From Palsa-504 sp963834685 (GTDB taxonomy: Bacteria; Actinomycetota; Actinomycetes; Streptosporangiales; Streptosporangiaceae), in contig CAWICW010000045.1 of NCBI GenBank assembly GCA_963834685.1, forward strand, positions 1 to 64,000: DNA of 64,000 nt, read 5' to 3'. Within the stretch, counting starts at the first letter, position 1. Each line of letters starts with the position of its first letter. The notes below the pieces were generated by a model. It saw nothing but the letters and a program-made list of their open reading frames with translations. It was not told where the DNA came from and searched no databases. A program made the position numbers and the translations under genes. Positions 15,761 to 24,262 of this stretch are shown one piece after another.

Positions 15761-17158
15761 ATGCCAGAAACATGGGCCAAAGATGCCGACCACGCTGGCC
15801 AGGCCAGCGTCGACCTGCACCTGGACCTGTCCGGACCCAAGAACCCGAAGGGCGTCCGACTAGGACTGGAGACGGCACTCCGCGACGCCGTGCGGACCGG
15901 CCGCCTCGGCCCCGGCACGCGGCTGCCGTCCTCGCGGGCCCTGGCCGCCGATCTGGGCCTGGCCCGCAACACGGTGGCCGAGGTCTACGGCCAGCTGGTC
16001 GCGGAGGGCTGGCTGACCGCGCGGACCGGCTCGGGCACCTCCGTCGCCGAACGCCGCGCCGCCGAGCCCGGCCCGGGCCCGCTGGCCCGCCCCGAGATCA
16101 TCGCTCCCCGTTATGACCTGCGTCCGGGCGTCCCGGACCTGTCCGCCTTCCCGAGCGCCGCGTGGCTGGCGACGGCCCGAAGGGTCCTCGCCACCGCTCC
16201 CCGCCTGCTTCTGGACTACCCGGATCCGCGCGGGCTCCCGCAGCTGAGGACGGCGCTGGCCGGCTACCTGGCCCGAGCCCGGGGCGTGGCCGCCGATCCG
16301 GGCCGCATCGTGATCTGCGCGGGCTTCGCGCACGGCCTGGCCGTCACCTGTGCGGCGCTGCGCTCGGCCGGGACGGCCACGCTCGCCGTGGAGGCCTATG
16401 GCCACCAGGCCCACCGCGACCTCGCGCAAGGGCAGGGCCTGCGCCTGCGCCCGCTGCCCGTCGACGGCCGCGGCGCCGTGATCGGCGCGGTCCACGGGAC
16501 GGGCGCCGCGCTGCTGACCCCGGCCCATCAGTTCCCGCTCGGGGTGACCCTCCATCCGCAGCGCCGACGGGAAGCGGCGCGCTGGGGCGGGGTGGTGATC
16601 GAGGACGATTATGACGGGGAGTTCCGGTACGACCGGCAGCCGGTGGGCGCGCTGCAGGCGCTCGCGCCCGATCACGTCATCTACGCCGGCACGGCGAGCA
16701 AGAGCCTGGCCCCGGCCTTGCGGCTGGGCTGGCTGGTCGTCCCGCAGCGGCTGCTGGACGCGGTGATTGCCCAGCTCACCGCGGGCCCGTCGGGCCTGGA
16801 TCAGCTCATCCTGGCCGAGTTCATCGACTCCGGCGGCTACGACCGGCAGATCCGCCGCACCAGGCTCGCCTACCGCCGCCGCCGTGACCGCCTGGCGGCC
16901 GCCCTGCGCCGCCAGGAGCGGCACGTCACCGGGATCGCCGCCGGCCTGCACGCGGTCCTCGAGCTGCCCGGCGCCGGCACCGAGCGGCAGCTCATTACCC
17001 GGGCTGCCGGGCATGGCCTAGCCCTGCAGGGGCTGGAAAGCTTCCGGGCCCCCGGGGCCAGCGCCGATCGGGCCGGCTTGGTCATCGGCTACGGCCGCCC
17101 GCCCGAACACGCTTACACCACCGCGCTCGCCCGGCTCTGCGCAGTGCTGGACCCCTAG
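15761..17158 (+). CDS. MocR/PdxR-type regulator (GntR HTH fused to aminotransferase-like domain)
   Basis: 465 residues. The N-terminal winged helix is clear: LPSSRALAADLGLARNTVAE and VYGQLVAEGWLTARTGSGT. From about 115 onward comes a fold-type I aminotransferase domain with VVIEDDYDGEFRYDRQPVGA and the PLP-lysine motif YAGTASKSLAPALRLGW. MocR proteins sense PLP or amino compounds and activate a divergent target, here probably the AhpD-like gene. The last bases overlap the convergent gene end by four bases (17155-17158). Confidence 0.92.
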   Translation: MPETWAKDADHAGQASVDLHLDLSGPKNPKGVRLGLETALRDAVRTGRLGPGTRLPSSRALAADLGLARNTVAEVYGQLVAEGWLTARTGSGTSVAERRAAEPGPGPLARPEIIAPRYDLRPGVPDLSAFPSAAWLATARRVLATAPRLLLDYPDPRGLPQLRTALAGYLARARGVAADPGRIVICAGFAHGLAVTCAALRSAGTATLAVEAYGHQAHRDLAQGQGLRLRPLPVDGRGAVIGAVHGTGAALLTPAHQFPLGVTLHPQRRREAARWGGVVIEDDYDGEFRYDRQPVGALQALAPDHVIYAGTASKSLAPALRLGWLVVPQRLLDAVIAQLTAGPSGLDQLILAEFIDSGGYDRQIRRTRLAYRRRRDRLAAALRRQERHVTGIAAGLHAVLELPGAGTERQLITRAAGHGLALQGLESFRAPGASADRAGLVIGYGRPPEHAYTTALARLCAVLDP

Positions 17159-18732
17159 TCCTTGACTGTCTGGCCGCCTGCGGCGGCGGGGCCTGTCTGG
17201 CCGCCTGCGGCGGCGGGGCCTGTCTGGCCGCCTGCGGCGGTGGGCGTCTCGGCCAGCGTGTGGATGATGTCGTGCCGGTCGGCGCCGGAGGCGAACATGC
17301 GCCGGGCCGCTTGGAAGGTCTCCCGCGGGTCGTCGTCCCACAATTCGGCGATGATGCGGTGCACCGCGGCCAGGAACTCCTCCTGAGTCAGGCCGGCGTG
17401 CGGGGTGCACGTGCCGAACTCGTCCTCGGCCAGCGCGCGCCGGACCGCAGGATCGCTGACGTCCACCGGGGCGCCGTCCGCGGCCGGGCCGGGCGGCGGC
17501 ACGGCGAACATGCGGCGCGCCACGTGGGTGGCCAGCCCCGACACATCGGCGTCACTGACCGCCAGGTCGGCCAGGTAGCTGCGACCGGTCACGGCTTCCG
17601 GGTCGTCGTAGGCCGGGCCGAACCGGCCGAACACCTCGGGCAGGCTCTCCATCAGGCGCGCGGTCGCGGCCTCGTCCAGGCCGCGGTGCTCCGCCGACCA
17701 GCGGATCCACGCGGTCACCGCCGGCTCCAGGTGCGCGCGCTGCGCAGGGGAGAGGGTGAAGGTGTTCGGCACGTGGCCGAGCAGCAGGTGCGCGATCTTG
17801 CGCGGGCCGACCTGGCCGGGCGGCTCGCCGGCCAGGCGGCTGCTGTACCCGGTGAGCACCTCGGCCCAGAACCGCGCGGTATCCTCGTCGGCCGCCACGG
17901 CGTCGGCGGCCAGCGGGCTCTTCAGGAAGTCCTCCACCGCGGCCGCGCGATCGGCGGCGGTGAAGACCGGGGCCGCCGCAGCGTCTTCGGTGGGCAGGCG
18001 CCGGACCCGGGACCGCGCCACCGGCAGGTACGCGACGGTGTCCACGGACACGCCCTGGTCGGCTTCCTCGTCACCCCGGGCCAGCGGCGCCTCCAGGCGG
18101 CGGCGTGCCTCGGCCAGGCCGATCTGCTCGGTGCGATCGAACGGGTCGTCCTCGCGGTTCATGGCCTCGATCAGGCTGTCCGCGTTGGCGGCCACGCCGA
18201 CCGCGACCGCGACCGGGATGCCGGTCAGGTCAATCTGCCCCACGACGCCATGCTCCGCCTCGCCGTAGCGGAACGTCACCGCGACGGCCTCGTCGTCGCC
18301 GAATACGTCGTACCGGCGCCAGGCTCGGTCCGGAACCGCCTTCCCGGCCCCGGTCACCCAGTCCGGCGGGTAGATGCCGGCCTCGGTCAGCCGGGCCAGC
18401 GCCTGGCTCACCGCCCTCTTGGTGGCCGGCGAGCCCAATGACATCAGCAGCCGGAGCATCGCGGCCCCCTCCGCCGAGGGCTCGCGGATTGCCTCGTCCA
18501 CCAGCACCTTGGAGATGAAGGCCTGCGCGTCGTCCGGATCCAGCCGTCCCACCCGCGGCAGCGCCATGCACGTCGCCGCCTCGAGTTCGGCACGCAGCAG
18601 ATCGCCTGCGGCGACCGCCCGCCACAAGCTGCCCATCATCCGCTCGACGAGCGTGCCGGGATCCTCACGCGCCGCGGCGCTGGCTGGGGCGGTCCGTCGT
18701 GGTGGCCTGCTCTTCTTGCTCACCCGCGCCAT
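17155..18732 (-). CDS. Conserved-looking protein of unknown function with repetitive C-terminal tail
   Basis: 525 residues from the ATG at 18732, one base after the stop of the L-asparaginase gene; an ATG at 18753 would add seven residues and overlap that gene. I do not recognise the family. The N-terminus is very basic (SKKSRPPRRT); most of the rest is alpha-helical and acidic-rich, with no transmembrane segment or catalytic motif I can name. A central stretch (DVFGDDEAVAVTFRYGEAEH) predicts beta strands. The last 26 residues are tandem repeats of GPAAAGGQT made by a 27-bp DNA repeat. The one-base spacing suggests co-transcription with the asparaginase gene. Confidence 0.65.
   Translation of the reverse strand: MARVSKKSRPPRRTAPASAAAREDPGTLVERMMGSLWRAVAAGDLLRAELEAATCMALPRVGRLDPDDAQAFISKVLVDEAIREPSAEGAAMLRLLMSLGSPATKRAVSQALARLTEAGIYPPDWVTGAGKAVPDRAWRRYDVFGDDEAVAVTFRYGEAEHGVVGQIDLTGIPVAVAVGVAANADSLIEAMNREDDPFDRTEQIGLAEARRRLEAPLARGDEEADQGVSVDTVAYLPVARSRVRRLPTEDAAAAPVFTAADRAAAVEDFLKSPLAADAVAADEDTARFWAEVLTGYSSRLAGEPPGQVGPRKIAHLLLGHVPNTFTLSPAQRAHLEPAVTAWIRWSAEHRGLDEAATARLMESLPEVFGRFGPAYDDPEAVTGRSYLADLAVSDADVSGLATHVARRMFAVPPPGPAADGAPVDVSDPAVRRALAEDEFGTCTPHAGLTQEEFLAAVHRIIAELWDDDPRETFQAARRMFASGADRHDIIHTLAETPTAAGGQTGPAAAGGQTGPAAAGGQTVKD
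17167..17247 (+). repeat. 27-bp tandem repeat, 2.8 copies, coding for GPAAAGGQT
   Basis: Units at 17167-17193 and 17194-17220 are identical; the third (17221-17247) diverges in its last bases. The unit contains GGCCGCCTGCGGCGGCGGG, whose GCCGC/GCGGC arms can fold. Read on the minus strand it encodes the GPAAAGGQ repeats at the C-terminus of the unknown protein. The same core recurs inverted at 37046-37071 in the HIT gene. Confidence 0.9.
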
Positions 18733-18733
18733 C

Positions 18734-19714
18734 CTACGGCGCAGCCGCGGCATTCAGGCCGACGGCGCGCACCGCGCCGACCACGGCGTCGCCGCCGGTG
18801 ATCGGGACGGTGGCCAGGTCGTCCGGCACCGCCGCGCCCAGCAGGCGCAGCACCGCCACCGTGACCGGGGTCCGGGGCCGCTGCGCGCCGTCGTCGATCT
18901 TGACCGCCCCCGCCCGGCCGTCACCGAACGCGAACGCGTCCACGCCCTCGGCACCGCTCTTGAGCAGCAGGCCCGGCACCGCGGTCATCAGCCGGCGCTC
19001 GTCCCGGTCCGTGCCGCTGGTCCATTCCGGGTACGCGCGCATGGCGTCGGCGACCCGGCGCTCCGGCGTGCCGGGCCCGGCCAGTACCAGGGCGCGGAAC
19101 GCCCGGACCAGCCCGCCCAGCGTCAGCGCGAACAGCGGCGCGCCGCAGCCGTCCACCCCGGTAGCGGTGGACCGCTGCCCGGCCAGGTCCTCGATGGCGT
19201 GCCGGATCGCTTGCTGCAGCGGATGACCGGGGTCCAGGTAGCTGGCCGTAGGCCAGCCGTTCGCCGCGCAGGTCGCCAGCATCGCGGCGTGCTTGCCCGA
19301 GCAGTTCATCCGGATCCGGGACATGGGTTCGGCGCGGGCGATCATCCGGTGCGCGGTCTGTGTCTCCAGCGGCCAGGAGGCCGGGCAGCGCAGGTCGTCC
19401 TCGCGCAGGCCGGCCCCGGACAAGATCTTCCGGACCCCGTCGACGTGGAAGTCCTCGCCGGAATGACTCGCCGCGGCCAGCGCGAGCAGTTCGGCGTCCA
19501 GGTTCAGGCCGCAGCGGAGCATCGCCGTCGCCTGCAGCGGCTTGTTCGCCGACCGCGGCAGGAACGGGACGTCGGTCCGGCCGGCGCTGATGACCGGCTG
19601 GCCGTCGGCGGCCACCGCCGCCACCGCGCCGCGGTGCCGGGACTCGGCGAAACCGGACCGCACGACCTCGGCGACGACAGGGTTCACGTCGTTGTGTTCC
19701 GGAATGATCGTCAC
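18734..19714 (-). CDS. L-asparaginase II family protein
   Basis: 326 residues, the size of the asparaginase II (PF06089-type) family found in rhizobia and actinomycetes, which hydrolyses asparagine to aspartate and ammonia. Family segments include FLPRSANKPLQATAMLRCG, ASHSGEDFHVDGVR, RMNCSGKHAAMLATC and GVDGCGAPLFALTLGGL. The GTG at 19714 is preferred because the conserved N-terminus (PEHNDVNPVVAEVVRSGF) starts there; upstream frame is not protein-like. It is divergent from dtd, whose ATG is 55 bases away, and is followed after one base by the unknown gene. Confidence 0.9.
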   Translation of the reverse strand: MTIIPEHNDVNPVVAEVVRSGFAESRHRGAVAAVAADGQPVISAGRTDVPFLPRSANKPLQATAMLRCGLNLDAELLALAAASHSGEDFHVDGVRKILSGAGLREDDLRCPASWPLETQTAHRMIARAEPMSRIRMNCSGKHAAMLATCAANGWPTASYLDPGHPLQQAIRHAIEDLAGQRSTATGVDGCGAPLFALTLGGLVRAFRALVLAGPGTPERRVADAMRAYPEWTSGTDRDERRLMTAVPGLLLKSGAEGVDAFAFGDGRAGAVKIDDGAQRPRTPVTVAVLRLLGAAVPDDLATVPITGGDAVVGAVRAVGLNAAAAP

Positions 19715-19769
19715 GATCGTAGTCTGCCCTGTTCCGGCGACCAGATGGCGCCCGGTACCCTGCGGTCTT

Positions 19770-20195
19770 ATGCGAGCGGTGGTGCAGCGGGTCAGCCGGG
19801 CCAGTGTCGCCGTGGACGGCCAGGTGGTCGGTACCATCGACGAGCCTGGCCTGCTGGTCCTGGTCGGCGTCACCCACGACGACACCCCCGAGCTGGCCGC
19901 GAAGCTGGCCGCCAAGCTGTGGGGACTGCGGATTCTCGACGGCGAGAAGTCCTGCTCCGACATCGCCGCGCCGCTGCTAGTGATCAGCCAGTTCACCCTC
20001 TACGCGGACCTGGCCAAGGGCCGCCGCCCGTCATGGTTGGCCGCCGCGCCGCGCCCGGTCGCCGAGCCCCTGGTCAACGCCGTGGTACAGGCCCTGCGTG
20101 ACCTTGGCGCCCGGGTGCAGACCGGCGTCTTCGGCGCCGACATGAAGGTGTCGCTGGTCAACGACGGCCCCGTCACCATCATCGTCGACCTGTGA
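19770..20195 (+). CDS. dtd: D-aminoacyl-tRNA deacylase
   Basis: 141 residues, full length. DTD hydrolyses D-aminoacyl-tRNAs, keeping D-amino acids out of translation. Diagnostic motifs are MRAVVQRVSRASVAVDGQVV at the start, the LVISQFTLYAD (SQFT) cross-subunit motif, and VNDGPVTIIVDL, the NxGP(V/F)T motif at the end. The ATG at 19770 has no Shine-Dalgarno; TACCCT lies eight bases upstream, so a leaderless message is possible. It ends five bases from the convergent membrane-protein gene. Confidence 0.95.
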   Translation: MRAVVQRVSRASVAVDGQVVGTIDEPGLLVLVGVTHDDTPELAAKLAAKLWGLRILDGEKSCSDIAAPLLVISQFTLYADLAKGRRPSWLAAAPRPVAEPLVNAVVQALRDLGARVQTGVFGADMKVSLVNDGPVTIIVDL

Positions 20196-20200
20196 CGGCT

Positions 20201-20539
20201 CTAACCCGATACGGAAGGGCTGGCCCCCGCAGCCGGCCCGAGCCCGGCCAGCACGCACTGCGGCCGGGCCCGCAGCGAGATCTGATCCTGCGCCCGGAAC
20301 GACTTCTGGCAGAACGACCGGGCCGCCGAGCCGCAGTAATGCAGCGTCGCGCCGCCGGTAGAGCTCGGCACGGTGAGGTTCACGCAGCCGTGGCCCGAGC
20401 TGGAGTAAGTGTCCGGAGCCAGTGCCCCCCACAGGCCCAGACCCCCGAGCACCAAGAGGACCAGCACGCCGACGACCGCGAAAACCCGCTTCTGCCGCGG
20501 CGACAGGCGCCCCGCGCTCGGGTTGGTCTTGGCGTACAT
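20201..20539 (-). CDS. Small membrane-anchored protein of unknown function
   Basis: 112 residues. A basic N-terminus (SPRQKRVFAV) is followed by one transmembrane helix at about 20-42 (VVGVLVLLVLGGLGLWGALA) and an outward-facing domain of about 70 residues with three cysteines (GHGCVNLTV, LHYCGSAARSFCQKS) and a final CVLAGL. This looks like a type II anchored extracytoplasmic protein, possibly with a disulfide. I do not recognise a family with a known role. The ATG at 20539 is divergent from the VOC gene at 20623. Confidence 0.7.
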   Translation of the reverse strand: MYAKTNPSAGRLSPRQKRVFAVVGVLVLLVLGGLGLWGALAPDTYSSSGHGCVNLTVPSSTGGATLHYCGSAARSFCQKSFRAQDQISLRARPQCVLAGLGPAAGASPSVSG

Positions 20540-20622
20540 GAACGCTCAGTGTAAGAGATCCCGTTGTCAGTGCCCTGTGTTAGCGTCGGCGGCGACTGGA
20601 TCAACCTGGGGAGGTAACACAA

Positions 20623-21399
20623 GTGGTAACGCGCGATACGCGGTGGCCTGCCGGTACGCCCTGCTGGGTGGACGTCAGCGTGGACGACGTGCCGAAGGCG
20701 ATCGCTTTCTACCAGGCCCTGTTCGGCTGGGACATCCAGCTCGGCGGCCCCGAGGTCGGCGGCTACTCCATCGCTCATTCCGGCGGCCCGATCGTCGCGG
20801 CCATCAGCCCCAAGATGGGCGCCCCCGACGCCCCGACCGTCTGGACCACCTACCTGGCCACCGACGACACCGACGCGACCGCGGCCAAGATCAAGGCGGC
20901 GGGCGGCCAGGTGCTGGCCGGGCCGATGGACGTCATGGAAGAGGGCCGGATGGCGGTGGCCATGGACCCGGCCGGCGCCGTGTTCGGGCTCTGGCAGGGC
21001 GGGAACACCACCGGGCTCGGCGTGGCCAACGAGCCGGGCGCGCTGGCCTGGAACGAGCAGTTCAGCCGCGACCTGAGCGGCAGCCAGGCCTTCTACCGGG
21101 CCGTGTTCGGCTACGGCTATCAGGACATGAGCGCCGACGGCTTCAAGTACGCGACGCTCATGGTCGACGGCCACGAGGTCGCCGGCATGGGCGAGTACCC
21201 CGAGGGCACCCCCGCGGAGATGCCCGCCGCCTGGGCCACGTACTTCGCCGTGACCGACGCCGACGCCGCGGCGGCCAAGGTCACCGAGCTCGGCGGGCGC
21301 GTCGTCGAGCCGCCCAGGGACAGCCCGTACGGCCGGATCGGCGTCGTCGCCGACAACCACGGCGCCGTCTTCTCGCTGATCATGCCGCCTGCCAGGTAG
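20623..21399 (+). CDS. VOC family protein with two glyoxalase/bleomycin-resistance domains
   Basis: 258 residues made of two VOC repeats. The first begins at about residue 12 (CWVDVSVDDVPKAIAFYQAL, FGWDIQLGG) and the second at about 140 (WNEQFSRDLSGSQAFYRAVF, GYGY). Both share the pattern AAxKxxxxGGxVxxxPxDxxxxGRxxVxxDxxGAxFxL. Such two-domain actinobacterial proteins are usually annotated as glyoxalase-like; substrate unknown. The GTG at 20623 is supported by GGGGAGGT at 20608-20615. The gene is monocistronic. Confidence 0.9.
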   Translation: MVTRDTRWPAGTPCWVDVSVDDVPKAIAFYQALFGWDIQLGGPEVGGYSIAHSGGPIVAAISPKMGAPDAPTVWTTYLATDDTDATAAKIKAAGGQVLAGPMDVMEEGRMAVAMDPAGAVFGLWQGGNTTGLGVANEPGALAWNEQFSRDLSGSQAFYRAVFGYGYQDMSADGFKYATLMVDGHEVAGMGEYPEGTPAEMPAAWATYFAVTDADAAAAKVTELGGRVVEPPRDSPYGRIGVVADNHGAVFSLIMPPAR

Positions 21400-21487
21400 G
21401 GCCCGGTCCGCTGAGGGAGGCGGCCGTGCTCACGCTCACGGCCCCTCCAGTCTTTTTATGCCGAACGGACCGTGGTTCGTGCCCCTG

Positions 21488-22495
21488 TTACCCGACCGGC
21501 GGGGTCCCGTGGGTGTGGAAGGACTCGATGGTCTTCAGCCCCCAGGCCTGGCCCTTGGCCCGCTCGGCCTCGGTCCAGGTGATCGTGCGCCAGTCCGGCG
21601 CCAGGACCAGCCGCGCGACCGGGTTGGCCAGCTCGATCCGGTTGCCGCCGGGCTCGTAGACGTACAGGAAGAACGTCTGCTGGATCGCGTGCTTGTGCGG
21701 CCCGGTCTCGATGAACACGCCGTGGTCCAGGCAGATGTCCGCGGCGCGCAGGATGTCCTCCCTGGTGTCCGGCGCGAACGCGACGTGGTGCAGCCGGCCG
21801 GTGCTGCCCGTCCAGTCCCGCGTGTACACCAGGTCGTAGCCCTTGTTGGTGAAGTGCAGCCACTGCGCGGAGATCGTGCCGTCGTCCAGCATGATCTGCT
21901 CGGTGACCCGCCCGCCAAGCACGTCCCGGACGAATTCTCCGCAGGGCGGGACCTCCCGGGCCAGGTAGTTCACGTGATCCAGCCGCCGGACGCAGACGCC
22001 GCGCCCCGGGTAGGCCTGGGCCTGGTTCTTCAGCAACGGCTTGAGCTCATCGGGCGGCGTGTACCACTCGCTCTCCCAGTACAGCTCCAGCTCGTGCCCG
22101 TCCGGGTCACCGAACAGGTACGTGGGCCCGATGCCCGGGTCGCCGTCCTTCCAGCCGATGCCGAGTCCGGCCGCCTCGATCGCCGCTACCCGGGCTTCGA
22201 GGGCGGCCTGGCTGGAGGCCCGCAACCCGACCCGCCGGATGCCCGAGGTCTCGTGCGCGGTGAGCTTGACCGTGTGGTGCTCGTAGTCGTCCCAGGTGCG
22301 CAGGTAGACCGAGTTGCCCTCGCGGCAGGTCTCGGTCAGGCCGAGCACCTCCACGAAGAACCACAGGCTCTCGCAGAGCTTGGGCGTCAGCAGCTCGACA
22401 TGCCCGAGGTGCGCGACATCGTGCCGCGGCGGCCGTGTCGCCGCCGGGTGCTGTGCCGCCCGGTACTGGGCCGCCGGGTGCTGGGGGCTGGTCAC
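21488..22495 (-). CDS. Type I extradiol (catechol 2,3-dioxygenase-like) VOC enzyme
   Basis: 335 residues with two VOC domains, as in type I extradiol dioxygenases that open catechol rings next to the hydroxyl pair. Likely Fe(II) ligands are His174 (RLDHVNYL), His236/His237 (GRLHHVAFAPD) and Glu288 (GGNRIELAN). The first 25 residues are a His/Pro/Ala-rich extension. The GTG start overlaps the oxalomesaconate tautomerase stop by four bases, making it the last gene of the GntR-controlled operon. A role in gallate or protocatechuate ring cleavage is inferred from those neighbours. Confidence 0.88.
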   Translation of the reverse strand: MTSPQHPAAQYRAAQHPAATRPPRHDVAHLGHVELLTPKLCESLWFFVEVLGLTETCREGNSVYLRTWDDYEHHTVKLTAHETSGIRRVGLRASSQAALEARVAAIEAAGLGIGWKDGDPGIGPTYLFGDPDGHELELYWESEWYTPPDELKPLLKNQAQAYPGRGVCVRRLDHVNYLAREVPPCGEFVRDVLGGRVTEQIMLDDGTISAQWLHFTNKGYDLVYTRDWTGSTGRLHHVAFAPDTREDILRAADICLDHGVFIETGPHKHAIQQTFFLYVYEPGGNRIELANPVARLVLAPDWRTITWTEAERAKGQAWGLKTIESFHTHGTPPVG

Positions 22496-23553
22496 CGGGA
22501 CCTCCGGGGGAAGACGGTGCCCTCGAAGAGCTTGCGCGCGGTACGCACCACTCCCGAGCGGATCACCGTGGGCGGCTGGCTGGTCGTGTCGACCTCGGCC
22601 TCGACCTCGAGGTGGCCGGTCGGGTGCTCGATGTCGAACCGCGTCTGCCCCGGCTTGACTGCGGCCAGGTCAGCGCCGGCCGCCCCGTCCAGCAGCAGCG
22701 CGGTCGCCACGCTGATCGCGCCGAGCACCCCGATCGAATCGTGCACCCGCACCGGGATGAAGGTCCTGGTGCAGACCGTGCCGCCGTCGGCGGGCGCGGC
22801 GATCAGCGAGATCTTCGGCACGGAGGCCGCGGCTACGTCGCCTAGGCCCATCAGCGGCCCGGCCGCCAGCCGCAGCGCCTGTACCCGCCGGCCCAGCTCC
22901 GAGTCAGCCTCGAGCTCGGCGACGGTCTCGTACCCGGTGCGGCCGAGCGCGGCGGCGGGCACGACCACTACCGGCATGCCGTTGTCGATGCAGGTGACGG
23001 TGATCCCGTCGAGGACGTCGGTGGCGTGCCCGGTCGGCAGCAGCGCGCCGGTCGCCGAGCCCTCGGTCCCGGCGAAGTCCAGGACCACGGCCGCGGCCGT
23101 CCCCGGTACCCCGGCGATCGCGACGTCGCCGTCGTAGTCCACCACGCCGTCCGCCCCGGCGAAGCTGGCCGTGGCCACGCTGCCCGAGTTGACCATGTGG
23201 ATCCGGACCGGCGCCGAGCTGACCAGGCCCCGCTCGACCGCGAACGGCCCCACGCCGGCCAGCAGGTTGCCGCAGTTCTGCCGGTCGGACACCACCGCCG
23301 CCTCGACGCCGACCTGCAGGAACAGGTAGTCGATGTCGGCGTCGGCGCGGGCCGAGGGGGAGATCACGGCCACCTTGGAGGTCAGCGGGTGAGCTCCGCC
23401 GATCCCGTCGATCTGCCGGGCGTCGGGGCTGCCCATGATGCGCAGCAGCACGTCATCGCGTTCGGCGGGGTCCTGCGGCAGATCCTCGGCCAGGAAGTAG
23501 GCGCCCTTCGACGTGCCGCCCCGCATGAGCATGCACCGCACCCCGTTACCCAC
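22492..23553 (-). CDS. 4-oxalomesaconate tautomerase (PrpF/GalD family)
   Basis: 353 residues of the PrpF isomerase family, with MRGGTSKGAYFLAEDLP at the N-terminus, GIGGAHPLTSKVAVI, the NCGNLLAGVGPFAVERG active-site segment and IDNGMPVVVVPA. GalD-type members tautomerise 4-oxalomesaconate in the gallate and 4,5-protocatechuate pathways. It overlaps the upstream aldolase gene by eight bases and the downstream dioxygenase gene by four. The neighbouring CHA aldolase makes the GalD role more likely than PrpF aconitate isomerase. Confidence 0.9.
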   Translation of the reverse strand: MGNGVRCMLMRGGTSKGAYFLAEDLPQDPAERDDVLLRIMGSPDARQIDGIGGAHPLTSKVAVISPSARADADIDYLFLQVGVEAAVVSDRQNCGNLLAGVGPFAVERGLVSSAPVRIHMVNSGSVATASFAGADGVVDYDGDVAIAGVPGTAAAVVLDFAGTEGSATGALLPTGHATDVLDGITVTCIDNGMPVVVVPAAALGRTGYETVAELEADSELGRRVQALRLAAGPLMGLGDVAAASVPKISLIAAPADGGTVCTRTFIPVRVHDSIGVLGAISVATALLLDGAAGADLAAVKPGQTRFDIEHPTGHLEVEAEVDTTSQPPTVIRSGVVRTARKLFEGTVFPRRSR

Positions 23554-24262
23554 GGCGGTCTCCCTCGTCCGCGGCGCTGACCCACTCCACGCCGAGGGCG
23601 GCGAGCTTGGCCCGCAGGCCGTACAGGTCCAGGCCGAGCTGGCCGTCGGCCAGCGCCTTGCGCGTCTGCTCCTCCTTGGCCACCCGGGCCTGCGCGGCGG
23701 CCAGCGCCTGGCTCACCTCGCCCCGCGGTACGCACACCACGCCGTCGTCGTCGGCGATGATCGCGTCGCCGGGCCGGATGATCTGGCCGCCCACGGACAG
23801 CGGCACGTTGACCGCACCGGGTGTCTCCTTGACCGTGCCCTGCGCGCTGACCGCGGCCGACCAGGCCGGGAAACCCATGGCCCGCAGTTCGGCCACGTCC
23901 CGCAGGCCCGCCTCGATCACGATCCCGCGGACGCCCCGGGCGGCCAGCGAGGTCGCCAGCAGCTCGCCGAACATCCCGTCGGTGCACGGCGAGGTGGTCG
24001 TCACCACCAGCACGTCCCCGGCCTGGCACTGCTCGGCCGCGGCGTGAATCATGAGGTTGTCGCCGGGCCAGCACAGCGCGGTGACCGCGGTCCCGCCGGT
24101 CCGCGTCCCGTCCTGGATGGGGCGCAGTCCCGGCCCCAGGTACCCGGCCCGGCCGATCGCCTCGTGCACGGTGGCCACGCCGAGGGCGGCCAGCTGGTCG
24201 ACTAGGGCCAGGTCGGCCCGGGGGATGCCGGTGACGATCACGTGACGCATCAGGCGTCTCAT
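23546..24262 (-). CDS. 4-carboxy-4-hydroxy-2-oxoadipate aldolase / RraA-like (LigK/GalC)
   Basis: 238 residues of the RraA/HMG-CHA aldolase family, a Mg-dependent class II aldolase cleaving 4-carboxy-4-hydroxy-2-oxoadipate to pyruvate and oxaloacetate. The active-site block GDNLMIHAAAEQCQAGDVLV ... FGELLATSLAARGVRGIVIE, GLRDVAELRAMGFPAW is well conserved. The ATG at 24262 overlaps the GntR stop (ATGA); a second ATG at 24250 (MRHVIVTG) is the more family-like start. First enzyme gene of the GntR operon. Confidence 0.9.
   Translation of the reverse strand: MRRLMRHVIVTGIPRADLALVDQLAALGVATVHEAIGRAGYLGPGLRPIQDGTRTGGTAVTALCWPGDNLMIHAAAEQCQAGDVLVVTTTSPCTDGMFGELLATSLAARGVRGIVIEAGLRDVAELRAMGFPAWSAAVSAQGTVKETPGAVNVPLSVGGQIIRPGDAIIADDDGVVCVPRGEVSQALAAAQARVAKEEQTRKALADGQLGLDLYGLRAKLAALGVEWVSAADEGDRRG

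Noticed and set aside
17167..17247. Regular 27-bp units as a possible CRISPR array
   Set aside because: The units are directly abutting with no spacers and lie in frame in a coding sequence.
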